This document shows, piece after piece, positions 10,847-21,706 of a DNA stretch of 64,000 nucleotides. Position 1 is the first letter of the stretch, and every line of letters starts with the position of its first letter. The DNA lies in the NCBI GenBank assembly GCA_012934845.2, contig WNNJ02003006.1, positions 62,001-126,000 of the forward strand, written 5' to 3'. The notes beneath the pieces are model-generated. The model was not told the DNA's origin, did not search any database, and worked only from the letters and a program-made list of their open reading frames with translations. Position numbers and translations under genes: made by a program. The stretch comes from Pomphorhynchus laevis. Lineage: Eukaryota > Acanthocephala > Palaeacanthocephala > Echinorhynchida > Pomphorhynchidae.

Positions 10847-11890
10847 CACCTGTTAATAGCTATGCTAGCAGATGCTAATATTAGTTACATTGTGTCAACA
10901 GAAGTTTGTCAAGAACTATCTGCACTTTCTATGTCTTCAGCCACCGGTCCAGATTATATCATTCATTTCTCCTTAAATCGATACCCGACACCATTGCTGA
11001 GCCCATCGCCTCACTTTTTGAGCTAAGCCTGCGAACTTCGTGCCTACCAGAAATATGTAAACACGTTCTTGTGATCACTGTTATCAAAAAGGGTGAGAAA
11101 CATGATCCGACAAACTTTAGGCCAATCAGTTTAACAAGTACTATTTGTAAAGTACTTGAGAGAATAATTAACCGGAGGTTATCGCTTTTTTTTCAGAATA
11201 CATTCTTGTCAACTCAGGTAAGCATTATTTCCGTAAGGGCAGATCATGTCTCGGCAATCTTCTATGCGCAAGGGAAGCATGGACCGGTGATGTTTCTAGA
11301 GGTTATGCTGTGGATGCGATCTTCCTTGATTTTAGTTGGGTATTTGATCGTGTTCCGAACCTGATGTTGTTTGGCGTTCTGCAATCGTATCAAATCGATA
11401 AATGACTAATAGATTGAATTCAGAATTTTCTATGCGACCGCCTTTTTCGCGTACGCCTAGGTCAATCTTTATCATCACCTCAAAGGGTATCTATCGGTGT
11501 ACTCCTGTTTTGGGTCCAGTCCTCTTCAACATGTTCATAAATACCTTATTGGATGAGCTAGTTAGATCAAAGTATTGGGAGTTCTTGGCTTTTGAATATG
11601 ACCTGAAATTATGGAGGAACATTAAGGATCTGGAAGATATTAAGTGCTTGCAGAAGGCACTAAATGTAGTTCATGGTTGGTCTCAATTAACCGGTATCCA
11701 CTTAAATGTGCCCAAGTGTGTACACTTGCGTTTCGGCAAAATTTGTTTAAAATCAATTAAAACGCGGGAGAATACAATGCGTTTATATAGCGCAGTTAGG
11801 CGGATGATGCATATAATTAGAAGTTTTTCTCCACACCGAATCCTCAGTCATTGGCCATATTATACAATGCTAAGATTCAACCATTGATCG
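10847..11890 (+). pseudogene. LINE X reverse transcriptase body
   Basis: RT motifs in decayed frames: SSATGPDYI (linker to palm), NFRPISLTSTICKVLERIINR (motif region 2), ILVGYLIVFRT (remnant of motif A), VLGPVLFNMFINTLLDEL (motif B) and LNVPKCVHLRFGK. The catalytic YADD box is not recognisable. It resumes the RT interrupted at 7066. The 3' end is lost because LINE A copy 3 adjoins at about 11898. Confidence 0.65.
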
Positions 11891-11897
11891 AATTTGC

Positions 11898-13000
11898 TGT
11901 AAATAGGTTGATGATAAGATCTGATTTATTGAGAATAGATCTTGTGTTGAGGAGGCCGAGGCGGAAACCGTTGTGGTGATGTAAGGGTCTAGCGGAGAAG
12001 ACACATAGGAGAGATGGAGTCTATCGAATTTTGGGGCCAAGATGTTTCGCCGTTTTCCCCGAGACGGCGTCTTTTGATGCGGTCAGAAGATAGTTAAGCG
12101 ATTTCAGAAGGGGTGCGATCGGGGAAAATTTGAGTGGTTGAAGATGACATGAGTTCTAATCGTTGAGAGAGGACGCGTGAGAGTGATGCTTGAAAACAAT
12201 TTTCAGGAGAGGGGCTTAGAAGGATTTGATTGAGAAGATTTGTTTAGACGGATGAATGCGACAGGAGAGAGCTCTTAAAAAAGGATGGTTTATCCGCAGG
12301 AACTAGATACGAGGGGATGGATCTGAAGGCGGAAACATCGTGGTCGAGACGAGCTTGTGGAGATAAGGAGGTGAAAGGAGTGATATTAGTGACGATGACG
12401 CAACGATCGCGAGAAGAAAACGTTTTTGTAAAGGAGAAGTGACGTGAGTAGGTGAGATCACGATAGGAGAGCTGGCAGTTGAGGATTTGGAGGGAGTTGG
12501 TTTGACGACGGGAGACATAGAGGATAATGATAATAAAGAGGTTGCAAGTGATGTGAGGAAATGTTATGAGTGAAAGAATCGTTGAGATTAATGGAGGTGA
12601 TTTGGATCGATGGATGTAAGTTGTTAAGAAACGAGACAGTAAGGACGGGACGGGGGTGTCGGGGAACGAACATGACATTTGATGGGAAGTGTATATGTTG
12701 GCAGGATCAGCGGGTGGAGGAAAGACTTCGTAAACGACGGGGATAGTTTAAGTGGACGTGTTGGATGTTGGTGTGTGTTTATTTGAGAGGTTGCGGATTA
12801 GTTTGTTGGCACAAAAATCACATAGGAAATCTTCTTTAGACTTATTGTTGTCGCAGGCGATTGTTGTTCAGACGCTGCAGTCGTTTGTCTAGCACTGTTT
12901 TTGTGCAGTTATGCATAGTTGGTGTCGTTCTTAGCTGTTTTTTATGTGCTCCCATTCACATCATTGTGTGTTCAAGCTGTTAGATTTGTTACTGCAACTG
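11898..13000 (-). mobile_element. LINE A copy 3, 5' fragment
   Basis: On the minus strand this holds the 5' region, ORF1 (Met codon near 12950; segments at 12678-12244) and the first bases of ORF2, then stops. Identity with copies 2 and 4 is clear (aacgatcgcgagaag; ttgagaatagatct). The 3' portion is missing, which is opposite to the usual 5' truncation of LINEs, so a later deletion probably removed it at the junction with LINE X. ORF1 contains frame changes. Confidence 0.7.
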
Positions 13001-13159
13001 ATCGGCGAGCGCAGTGAGACGATCTATCAGAGCTTATGATGTGTTTTATGATGCTTTATTGAACTTCAGGGGAGTGAAAATCACCTTGAAGTTAATTTTA
13101 ATTCGTTCGATTATAAAAATCATGTAATTGGTAATGTACATCCGGTTGTTGTGCCATAA
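13001..13159. other. Short spacer between LINE A copy 3 and PLE copy 1
   Basis: Possibly the 5' untranslated end of LINE A copy 3. No gene or motif recognised. Confidence 0.3.
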
Positions 13160-14475
13160 TTAAATCAGCTAACTGAGTCTACGTATTGTTATATAATTAT
13201 AAAATAAACAAAACATAATAATGCTAAATCAAAATTTAATAATTAAATAATAAAATTAATAATTGTTTTTAGATTTTCTATAATTTAAATCAAGTTAAAA
13301 AATAAAAATAAAAATAAAAAATAAAAAATAAAATTTAAAATAAACGTCATTTTTATGAATTGACTAATAAATAACAGACGTTGTATCAGAATAAGAATTA
13401 TAAATCATCAGGAGGAACTGCTATGCTATCAGGTTTCAGCCCCTAACTCCTCTATCCAACATAGCAGCGGGGCCAAATACATGCTAATGATGTATTTCCT
13501 CTGAAATAACTATCTAGTATCTTATTCTAATGCAAAGTATATTATTTATTATCCATCCATAAAAATTTGCCACTTAAGAGTTTAAATTTATTCTTTATAT
13601 TATTGTGTTGATTTATATATTTTACTATTTTCTGCTTGATGTTATTTTTATAGTAACCTAGTTTAAAATATGTATCTATTAAATTATTTAAATGATTTTG
13701 AAGAAAGCCAATATCATTACATATTGTTGTAATTCTTAAAATTTCATTATTTAATGTATTATATTTTATATTATATGGTATGCATGAATGCTCATGCAAA
13801 AATATGTTTCTTGTAAATTTAAATATGTCATCTTTACGATATAAATTAATAGTAGTTTTAGTTAATGTTAATTTAATGTTCATATCTAGATATACACCTT
13901 CTTTATCATTAATATTGGTTTTGTTAAGAATAAGGCTTTCTGGATAAATGTGCTCACTAATTGAATAAAAATTATTAGAATTAAATACACATATATCATC
14001 AATGTATCGAAACATATATTTCATATATTTATATTGTTTAGATTTAGTTTTTACACAGTTATGAACAAATTCATATTCTATAAAGCTTAAAAACAAGTCA
14101 GCTATAATTGGGCTACTATTACCACCCATTGGAACACCTTTTACTTGTCTAAATATAGATGTCCCTACTTTTAAATAATTTTGATTTATCAAAATATTTA
14201 AGGATTCTATTAATTCAATTTTATCCATATATTTATATTTATTTGATGGTTTAATTTTTGTTAGATAGGCGTTATAATTATTATAACATATATATGTATA
14301 TCTTTTTCCGAATATAAGATTAATTAATTTTACTAACGCTTCTTTAATATCTGCTAAATCTAGATTTGTATAAAGCGTACTAAAATCGTATGTATTTATA
14401 TTTTGAAAATTTATTCCTTTTGTCGTTTCTAAAAATTCTTTTGTAGAATTAATACTGAAATAGTGTTTTAATATT
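13160..14475 (-). mobile_element. Penelope-like element, family N, copy 1 (5'-truncated)
   Basis: The minus-strand RT half plus 3' untranslated tail. RT motifs: NTYDFSTLYTNL (motif A), VKGVPMGGNSSPIIADLFLS (motif B) and FRYIDDICVF (catalytic YIDD, usual for PLEs). The RT C-terminus is LLSGKFLWMDNK. The 3' region carries the conserved pseudoknot candidate at 13410-13474 and ends near tacgtagactcagttagc, shared by all copies of the family. The open frame at 14666-13542 begins with about 65 residues of unrelated flanking sequence. Homology to copy 2 starts near 14475. Confidence 0.85.
13410..13474 (-). other. Conserved crossing-helix motif in PLE 3' region (copy 1)
   Basis: On the plus strand three segments are followed in the same order by their complements: AGGAG (13410), CTGCTATG (13418), GCCCC (13439), then CTCCT (13447), CATAGCAG (13460), GGGGC (13469). 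The order a-b-c-a'-b'-c' means the helices cross as a pseudoknot. Adjacent, AAATACAT and ATGTATTT (13475-13497) form a perfect 8-bp hairpin. The element is transcribed from the minus strand. Confidence 0.5.
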
Positions 14476-15109
14476 AGAAAACTCGGGATGATCGGAAATT
14501 CATTGAGAACGAGATAAATGTGATTTTGTTGAATGGAATTATAAACCCCTGAATTGAATGGATAAATGATGTTTTTACTTAGTTTTATTGAATTGAAAAG
14601 CCAAGACATAAGATAAAAATTGAATTTATTTTTAATATTCCGAAATAACAAATATGTCATTATCATGAATATTAAATTGATATCAGTTAATGGTTGGCTA
14701 ATTCTAAAAGCCTAGTGAACTTAGCCGTCCTAATTATTAAGCTTAGCAACTCGCTTAAGAGAGCTCAAATTATTTTAATTAATCAAAAAAACCAGAATCA
14801 TCATCTTTTAGCTAAACTGATCAATAAATTTACATTGATCGACGCTTTTTGATATCTAAAATTGATAGTTAAGGGGCTCGAATATTTCATCATATATTTA
14901 ATCGTTTTGATCTCGAACATGGTATTATTAAATTACGATTAGTGAAAGCTGAGTTTTTAGGTTTTCCGCAATCACAACACTTAGATCAGTAAAATGATTT
15001 ACTGACTCCATAATGCTTGAATTGAATCTATAAGAAATAAAGGGTAATCGAGTGACCAATTTTTATATGCTTACATTTGCTAACATTAACGACTAGCCGT
15101 TAGGGGAAC
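14476..15109. other. AT-rich stretch, no recognised gene
   Basis: Lies between the truncated 5' end of PLE copy 1 and the RT end of LINE Z. It may contain the decayed 3' part of LINE Z (minus strand), but I see no motif. No repeat was recognised. Confidence 0.3.
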
Positions 15110-17136
15110 ACTAGCTGCCGGCCCTATCCAAATCCGATTGTAGTAGGAGAGCTAAAACTATCATTAACTAAATCTAATGGGCACAACAATTTCAGATCAG
15201 CAGCGTATAGTAGGCACTGACGTAACAGTTTCAGCGATTTTATTAATGCATATATTAAATAAATTGGGACAATAATACAATCTTGAGGAATACCCTCAGT
15301 GAGATTGTATCATTCTAAAAGATATTCATCAAATCTACAGTGAAATAACGTCTATTTAAGAATTCACGTATCCATCTACAAATGTATTGAAATAATCCGT
15401 AGTACCTAAGCTTCCACAGTAATACTGGATAAACAACCCAATCAAAGGTTTTAAACAAATTAACAAAGATGACATCAACCGCCACACTCTGTTCAACAAA
15501 GCCTGTCTAGCTTTTACAAGATAATGTTAGATTTGTCGAAGTGCAGCGATGCTTTCTAAAATCATGATGTTTATTTGATAAAATATTGAATTTGTTTAAA
15601 TGAGAAAATATTGCTTCATGATCAGTCTTTCGATCAGCTTTCAAGCAATACATGTCAAACCTTTCCGATATATTTAAGAATTGACCCTATCCCCCTTTTT
15701 GAAGACAGATGACTAATGCTTTATTTATCTGGAATAATGCCACAACCTTACATAATATACTAGGAATACCATCAGGCCCTGAACAATTTTTTAACTGGAA
15801 GACTCGACAATATATAAAGAACATTAAATGGATCAAAACGGATGTTAGATTCCTGATACTAGGGGACGAATTACCTATTGTAATATGATAATCACACAGA
15901 GAAGATTAATTATGAGTGAGACATAAGTTCTTGGCAAGGATATATGAGAGATGGGGAGATAGAAACAAATTTTTGCTTAGCATCGACCAGACAGGATTGA
16001 CGACGATGATCTCTTACGGTTGCTAATTAGTTGAAAATGTTTTTGATCAACATAAGGCGAAGAACATATGTCAGCAGTAAATTGATGTTTCTTCTGACGT
16101 TTAAAAGACGTTATACATTGCGAATAGTAGTATAAGAGTTGCAGGAAATCATCATTTCGTTCTGTGGTAGCACGTGATAGCAAAGAAAAAGGCTTAAAGC
16201 ATATTAGTCAATGTTGCGTGAAATAATGACCAAGCCACGTGAATACTAATTGTTCCAGCACAAGCCCACACAATAAAACTCAAAATATCACTAATTGTTC
16301 CGTAATCAGCGATTATTACACTTATTGTTTTATTTAAATGACCAGGCGCGAAACATGACCAGATATGATGATATGTAACGTGCAATGATCACTTGAGCCT
16401 AATGGTAAATCGTAGCTCAATGAGTCAACGACATAATCACTGCTACATAGATATAAGTCTAACATAGAATGCCACTTAATAAGGAAACGAGTACCACAAT
16501 GGGCAAGCTGACAGAGTAAGCTCATTTAATGCATCAAGTAAAATATATGATTCGTCATCACAATTCTGGCACGCGATATAAGAGACTCAATCGATACTTG
16601 GTGTTGAAATCTTCGCATATTTATGTATTAACAACATTAGAACGATTAAGTTTCAACGACTCGATGATAAGGAATGTACTGGAAGTAAGAATACGATAAA
16701 CAATGCAAAATTAATATACCTTACATCGTTCATCCATAACCTTAAACCACAATAGTTCATTTCCATAATTATCAACACAAGACTTAATTACATCATAAAT
16801 AATAATATTATCACGTATATAAGCAGCTACACTGCCACCTCTGAAGATTTGTCGATCATAACGAATTACAGTATAACCGTGAATAGCTATTTCAGAGTCC
16901 AAAACATTGCAATGTAACCAAGTTTCAGTAAAAAACCACATGTCAAAATATTTAAGATGTACTATTGCTTTGATTTCATCAAACTTGTTAAGAATACTCA
17001 TAATATTGTAATATAGTTTGTGAAAATTGTTTTTGGTAGATATGCATGAAACATTATAGACAACTGATTTTAGAGAATTCTGCACAAGCTCACTTATTGA
17101 AAGATTCAACATACTGCTCCTGTCTATATAGATCAA
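15110..17136 (-). pseudogene. LINE Z: CR1-like LINE, endonuclease plus partial RT
   Basis: Read on the minus strand. Endonuclease at 17136-16711: NIMSILNKFDEIKAI, FDMWFFTETWL, IAIHGYTVIRYDRQ, GGSVAAYIRDN. Its end is near 16500-16390: MLDLYLCSSDYVVDSL, PLGSSDHCTLHI. Linker at 16183-15977. RT remnants near 15480-15240: FDWVVYPVLLWKLRYYGL (motif A region) and RWIREFLNRRYFTV. No catalytic box was found. Several stops and frame changes. Its clade resembles LINE X, but sequence differences argue for another family. Confidence 0.65.
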
Positions 17137-17372
17137 GTTAAAATTAGTCTTGGTTATTAAAAACTCTTACAATATCAAAACTAAACTACGGATAATTGTA
17201 CCGATTGGATCTAGCAGGCCTGAAATCTAATTCTTTAGGTCGTTTATATGATTAAATTTCAAAAAACGTCAACAAATAAAGAATTCAATTAAAAGAAGAA
17301 AATCACAGCAAAAAATTTTGGTTTCTAATAAACATACAACTACTTGGATTTACTACGGAAAATTTTACAGAA
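17137..17372. other. Spacer / presumed LINE B1 5' untranslated region
   Basis: AT-rich with no coding motif. The 3' part probably belongs to the 5' untranslated region of LINE B copy 1, whose ORF1 starts at 17373. Confidence 0.35.
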
Positions 17373-18541
17373 ATGGATGGTAATTCCCTCAATTCTCAGG
17401 GAACTTCCTTGAATACAGACTCTAAGGTAAGTGGTTTATTATCTACCGATGGTACTATGATTAACAAGGTACTCCCCCTATTCCGAAGTTAAGAAACTTA
17501 ATTTTTATCAAACTAACCCAACCTCAAGAGCGACATAAGCTTTTCTCAATATTTCTAAGGAGGTTTGTAAATGATTATCCCAACAGGATTATTTTTAATT
17601 CTGTGAAAATGTTTGATTCAACTATAAAAATCTCATTTGCTACCAATGAGCTAGCAACTGAGTACGTTAATTTTTTCAAACGTAATCTCAATGGTCTTGG
17701 AATGATCGAGCATAAACCTATTCTCTCGACCTTGAGAATATCGAACTTCCCTCCTCATCTAGAAGATGATGACCTTCAAGCTCTAAAATCCTTGTTCAAA
17801 CTCTCGAACGTTAGGACTCTGAAAGACAAGAATGGTTTCCCGATTCCAGTTGCTTTCTGCTCGGCGGAATCCGGGCACAGTCTAACGTTATCCCAGTCAG
17901 CCTGCAACCCTTTCCTAGGTTATAACCTTCTCTTCTCTATAGTTGATGAGGACAACCTTACCTAACCCCATTGCAACGTCTGCCACGTCTGGGGGCACTG
18001 GGGATCAAATTGTTCAAAAGCTCGTATCTGCGGAGTATGCTCCATGGACTCCTGCAGCTCATTACTAAAAGGGGAGAAATGTGTGGTTTCTCCCAAATGC
18101 GCGAACTGTAAAGGAGACCACCCTGCCTGGTCTAGAAAGTGCCCCTTTTTCAAAAAATACAGGAATGTTCACGTGTCTCCACCTGTTACTCCTAACAGAC
18201 TGTCGGCTGCCACTGCAGCCATTCCGGTGAACCGTATGTCGGACAAGGATATTATACACCTGGATTCCTACAAAAGATCTACTAAAATGGACATGGAGAA
18301 ACTTATATCTAGCATGCTTGCAACACTTTTCACAGCTCCTGAAATTTCATCGCCGGTCGTCCCAGTATCGAAGAAATCGCAGAAAAGAGGTGGAGCCACT
18401 CAATCTGTTCCTCCATTGAAGATTGGAAAATTACTACAACAGGCCTCCCAGGGAAATGAAGATAATGCCCGTGGGCAAGTGCACACCTTGGACAGCGCCA
18501 GTGGTGGAGGGGGTAACCCCTCCACCCCTGGCTCTGTCTAG
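17373..18541 (+). pseudogene. LINE B1 ORF1, gag-like with CCHC knuckles
   Basis: Starts at ATG 17373 (MDGNSLNSQG). A frame change near 17470 precedes VLPPIPKLRNLIFIKL-like sequence that is shared with copy 5 (VLPPIPKMNNLVVIKV). The open part at 17603-17965 is an RRM-like region seen in Jockey-group ORF1 proteins. Two knuckles follow: CNVCHVWGHWGSNC, then CANCKGDHPAWSRKC. The C-terminal part (to 18541) is Ser, Pro and Gly rich and ends GGGGNPSTPGSV. The knuckles bind RNA in related elements. A stop near 17963 and a frame change break it. Confidence 0.7.
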
Positions 18542-18575
18542 GGATGTGGCAATCCCATACAGCTGACCTAACACA

Positions 18576-21033
18576 ATGCAGGGTACTCGAGAGCCTTTTT
18601 CACTGAATATTCTTCAGTGGAATTCGGGAGGAGCTTCTGCCCTTAGACTTTTATCTGGTAGAGATGCGGATGTTATAGTCCTTCTGGAGACGCGGTCTAT
18701 CCGTCTTCCCCAAGACATTACTCGATTCATCCCTAAGCACATTTGTTCCCACTATACTCCGTACATAACCCCTCCTCACTCATCTTCATCTCAAGGACTC
18801 TTGACCTTAGTTAAATGCTCTTTAAGATCCTCCCTCCTTTTAAATTATTCTTGTCCAGCCCTTTCTTGTTTAGTAGTTTCACTAAGTAAGAACGGTAAAC
18901 GCCTTAGTCTAGCCAATGTCTACATCCGTCCAGGAGAGATTCACAAGAACCGTGACCTCCTGGATAGAATTATCGACAGCGGTTACGACATAGTACTAGG
19001 TGACTTCAACGACAGAACTGGTCGTTGGATTAATGCAGTACTCCGCAGAGCCAGAAACGGTTATCTTATTCATAAACCACCCTCCCCAACCTTTCATTGC
19101 ACATCAACGAATTCACTCCTCGATTTATTACTGCTCCATGAGAAGTGGTTGCTAAAACCCTTCTGTACGGAGCAGTCGCGGCAACATCTGTCCACCTCTC
19201 ATGATCTAATTCGCTGGCGGATAGAAGAGGATACGCTGCTTCGAAGGAGATTCCACTTTGACCCTATCAGAGTGGCTTTCTTTCAGGCTGTTATCCAACG
19301 CTTCCCCCGAATTGGTAATGAGAGTTTAACCGAATTTAATTCCTACCTCTCCTCGCAAGCCACCGCATTGCTTTCTACAACCTATAAAGGTCGTATTTTC
19401 AGACACACTCCGACAAAACTAAAGACCCTATCATATTTGCTCCGTCTCCCCAATCTCTCTGCTTCTGCCAGGCAAGTTCTCTCGAAGGAATATTGGAGCA
19501 CTAGATATAGGTTCCAACTGGGTAGAGATAAGGTTAGCATTGCTTCCCTTAATCCATCCCAGTCTTCCTTTTGGAAGATATTCAAGAAGGAGAAGTTTGT
19601 TTGTTGGAAGGATAGGGCTTTGGGCTGGATCGGTAGTATAGGCCTTGATAAAGTTTTGGAGGAGTCACTAGCCCTACACAATTATGGAGCCACGCAATCT
19701 CCGCAACCAATCCCGTCCTGGGGAGACTTCAGGAGTAGAGACTTATCTGTCACAGATATTCTCAACGCCTGGGGGCCTCTTCCGGGCACCTCCAAATCCA
19801 TCGCTCCACTCTCTTCTCGTATCTGTCAGCTATTGACAGCCGATCAAAGAGGGGAGGTGGCCGTCACAATGCTATTTGCCACCCCATCCGATGTAGCCGG
19901 CATCAACATTAGCAAGAGAATTTTTATTCCAAAAAAGTATCCGGTCTCTTGTCCTAAAGACCTGCGGCCCATTTCGATTCAAAATTCCCTCGTCTCGATC
20001 TACGAAAAAGCGCTTGCGCGTAGAATCCGCATTCATCTAAGTAGGCGTAATTTAATCCCACCTGGTTTCCATGGGTTTGTCAAAGGTCGCTCGGTTCATT
20101 CAGCAGTTGGTGAAGTGCATCGGTTTTGTCAGGAGAACAGTCATCAGCTAGCTGTGGCTGTTTTCCTTGATTTCTCTGCTGCATTTGACCGCATTTCCAT
20201 TCCATTTGTTATCTCTTCTCTCAGGTCACTCGGGTTGCCTGCGAGAATTGTTAACAGGGTGGAGATACTGCTGTACACCAAGCGATTCTATTATGAAGAC
20301 GACCCTGATGCGCATCAGTTCTACCCTATTACAGGTGTGCCTCAATGCTCCCCTCTCTCCTATCTTATTTCTTGCTGCATCCATTGAACTCTTTAAAATA
20401 TTTAAACGCGAACAACGTCTAGTGGTATACGCTGATGATACCACAGCCCTGTTTTCTGGACGCAGGTGCAAAGACATAGTCTCGGACATCAGCCGTTTCT
20501 TTTTAAGATTAAAAGACCAGTTACCCAAGTCCAATCTTATTTTAAACTCCGCCAAATCGCAGGTGGTGGTCTTTCATGGCGCCAATGCAACAAAGAAAAA
20601 GCTTAAGAGATTAGCACTCTCTGCCCTCTCCTCCATTTTGATAAATCAACCCCTCCCTGTCTTCACGAGTCGAGTAAAATACCTGGGGTTCACCATTACG
20701 GTGAACTGGTCGGCGAAAGCCGACCTGGATAGACTTAAACGTATCCTGAAGAGAGCTAGGTGGGCCCTGAAACGGGCCCAGCATCTGTCATTAATAGGGA
20801 AAACCCAGGTGAGCCTCTGGGGCACCTGGGCGTTCTCGGGATTAGTCTTCTTTTCTAGAGGACGCCCCCCAGAGCAAAGGCTAAGGTTTCTCAAGCTGCT
20901 CATCTCGCGTTTACCCAGCATAGTCCGCTCCGATTGGACTCTTCGGGGGGTGAATGACCCCGGGTGGTTCAGTCGAAGGGCGGCGTGTTGGATTGGCTGT
21001 GGGGCTCAGATCCCGCCGGACCTGAGGCCATGA
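18576..21033 (+). pseudogene. LINE B1 ORF2, APE endonuclease and reverse transcriptase
   Basis: Begins at ATG 18576, 34 bases after ORF1. Endonuclease: LNILQWNSGGAS, VIVLLETRS, LANVYIRPGEI, VLGDFNDRTGRW, TSHDLIRW. RT: DLRPISIQNSLVSIYEKALA, GFHGFVKGRSVHSAVGEV, FLDFSAAFDRISIPFV, then one lost base close to the GVPQ box (20340-20370; copy 2 reads GVPQGSPLSPILY). In the following frame are LVVYADDTTALFSG and the thumb region VKYLGFTITVNWS. It ends at 21033 with CGAQIPPDLRP. The single frame change and a PQC-for-PQG substitution are the only damage I see. Confidence 0.8.
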
Positions 21034-21168
21034 TGAATGAAGACGACGAAGAGCGATCTTTTTGGAAACTTATTCTTTATTGTCTCGCTTTTTTAGATAG
21101 TTAGTTATCGTTTTTTTTCTTATCGGTTATATAGTTGTTAATAAAATCCTTATTATTATAGAGAATTC

Positions 21169-21460
21169 TGTCATGTACAACATGAGAGGGTTGCCGCATG
21201 ACAATTGCATTGAGCAGCAATCGTTGTTTCTGTAAGGATTTCACCGGCGCTACTTATCTTGATGTATTGTATATAAACGCTCGTGTAACAGTTTTTTTTC
21301 GGAAGTGTTGTTCAAGTTTTCGGAATCAAGAGCTATATTGGTGTTCAAGTTTTCGGAATCAAGAGCTATATTTGTGTACAAGTTTTCGGAATCAAGAGCT
21401 ATATTGGTTTTCAAGTTTTCGGAATCAAGACCTATATTAATAGCTGAAAGGTGAGTTTTT
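21169..21460 (+). repeat. Left LTR, 5' portion
   Basis: Starts TGTCATGTACAACATGA, matching 30241 onward. It contains a TATA-like gtatataaacgc near 21270, the likely LTR promoter, followed by a tandem repeat. The other end of this LTR appears to be at about 25970-26049 (ending cctaaca), beyond the inserted LINE. Confidence 0.7.
21309..21437 (+). repeat. Tandem repeat in LTR leader, four units of about 36 bp
   Basis: Four units built on caagttttcggaatcaagag followed by ctatattggtgtt or close variants. They lie directly after the LTR TATA region, in the presumed transcribed part. The right LTR is cut off before this region, so it cannot show whether the repeat was there at insertion. Confidence 0.8.
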
Positions 21461-21706
21461 GCCTTTGATATAGTTTAGTTTAGTTTATTAATTTTTTATA
21501 TTTTTTTATTATTTTTTTTGTTTGTTGTATTTGCTTTTTGTTTTTTGTTTCTATTTATTTATTCATATATATAAGTACATAAGTACAGTTGGAAGGAACT
21601 AATTGCCTTAAGCCAGTTGGGAAGAGAAAATCTTCTTCCCAGCTGGAGGAAAATTTAAAAAATATAGAAAAAGAATCTTCAGTGCAAAAGAGGCTCTTGC
21701 CTATAA

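Larger units (their letters stand above)
1800..11890 (+). mobile_element. LINE X: CR1-like retrotransposon split by two LINE A insertions
   Basis: Three blocks read in order on the plus strand: ORF1 (about 1934-2478), ORF1 end plus APE endonuclease plus RT start (5639-7066), and RT body (about 10847-11890). The gaps are filled by LINE A copies at 2479-5637 (plus) and 7067-10846 (minus). The protein order across the gaps is what one LINE would give, which is the main support for a single split element. ORF1 resembles the LINE A ORF1 (RFADRERCLIFANI versus RFASRDRCVIVTNI), so X and A are related families. Every block carries several stops or frame changes. Confidence 0.7.
17373..21160 (+). mobile_element. 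LINE B copy 1 (Jockey-group), best copy of the family
   Basis: A full-length or nearly full-length two-ORF LINE. ORF1 has CCHC knuckles (17373-18541), ORF2 has APE endonuclease and RT (18576-21033), and a 3' untranslated region ends gttaataaaatccttatt. The tail aaaatc(c/t)ttatt recurs in the other family B copies, with no poly(A). Breaks are few: a frame change in early ORF1, a stop and frame change before the second knuckle, and one missing base in ORF2. The LTR fossil begins 9 bases after its end. Confidence 0.85.

Noticed and set aside
13410-13474. PLE 3' motif as a hammerhead ribozyme (contains GAAAC and CTGATGA)
   Set aside because: The boxes are in the wrong spacing and no stem II directly precedes GAAA, so I report it only as a crossing-helix motif.
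14476-14666. N-terminal 65 residues of the open frame 14666-13542
   Set aside because: They have no counterpart in PLE copy 2. Homology begins at about 14475, so this is flanking sequence read in frame by chance.
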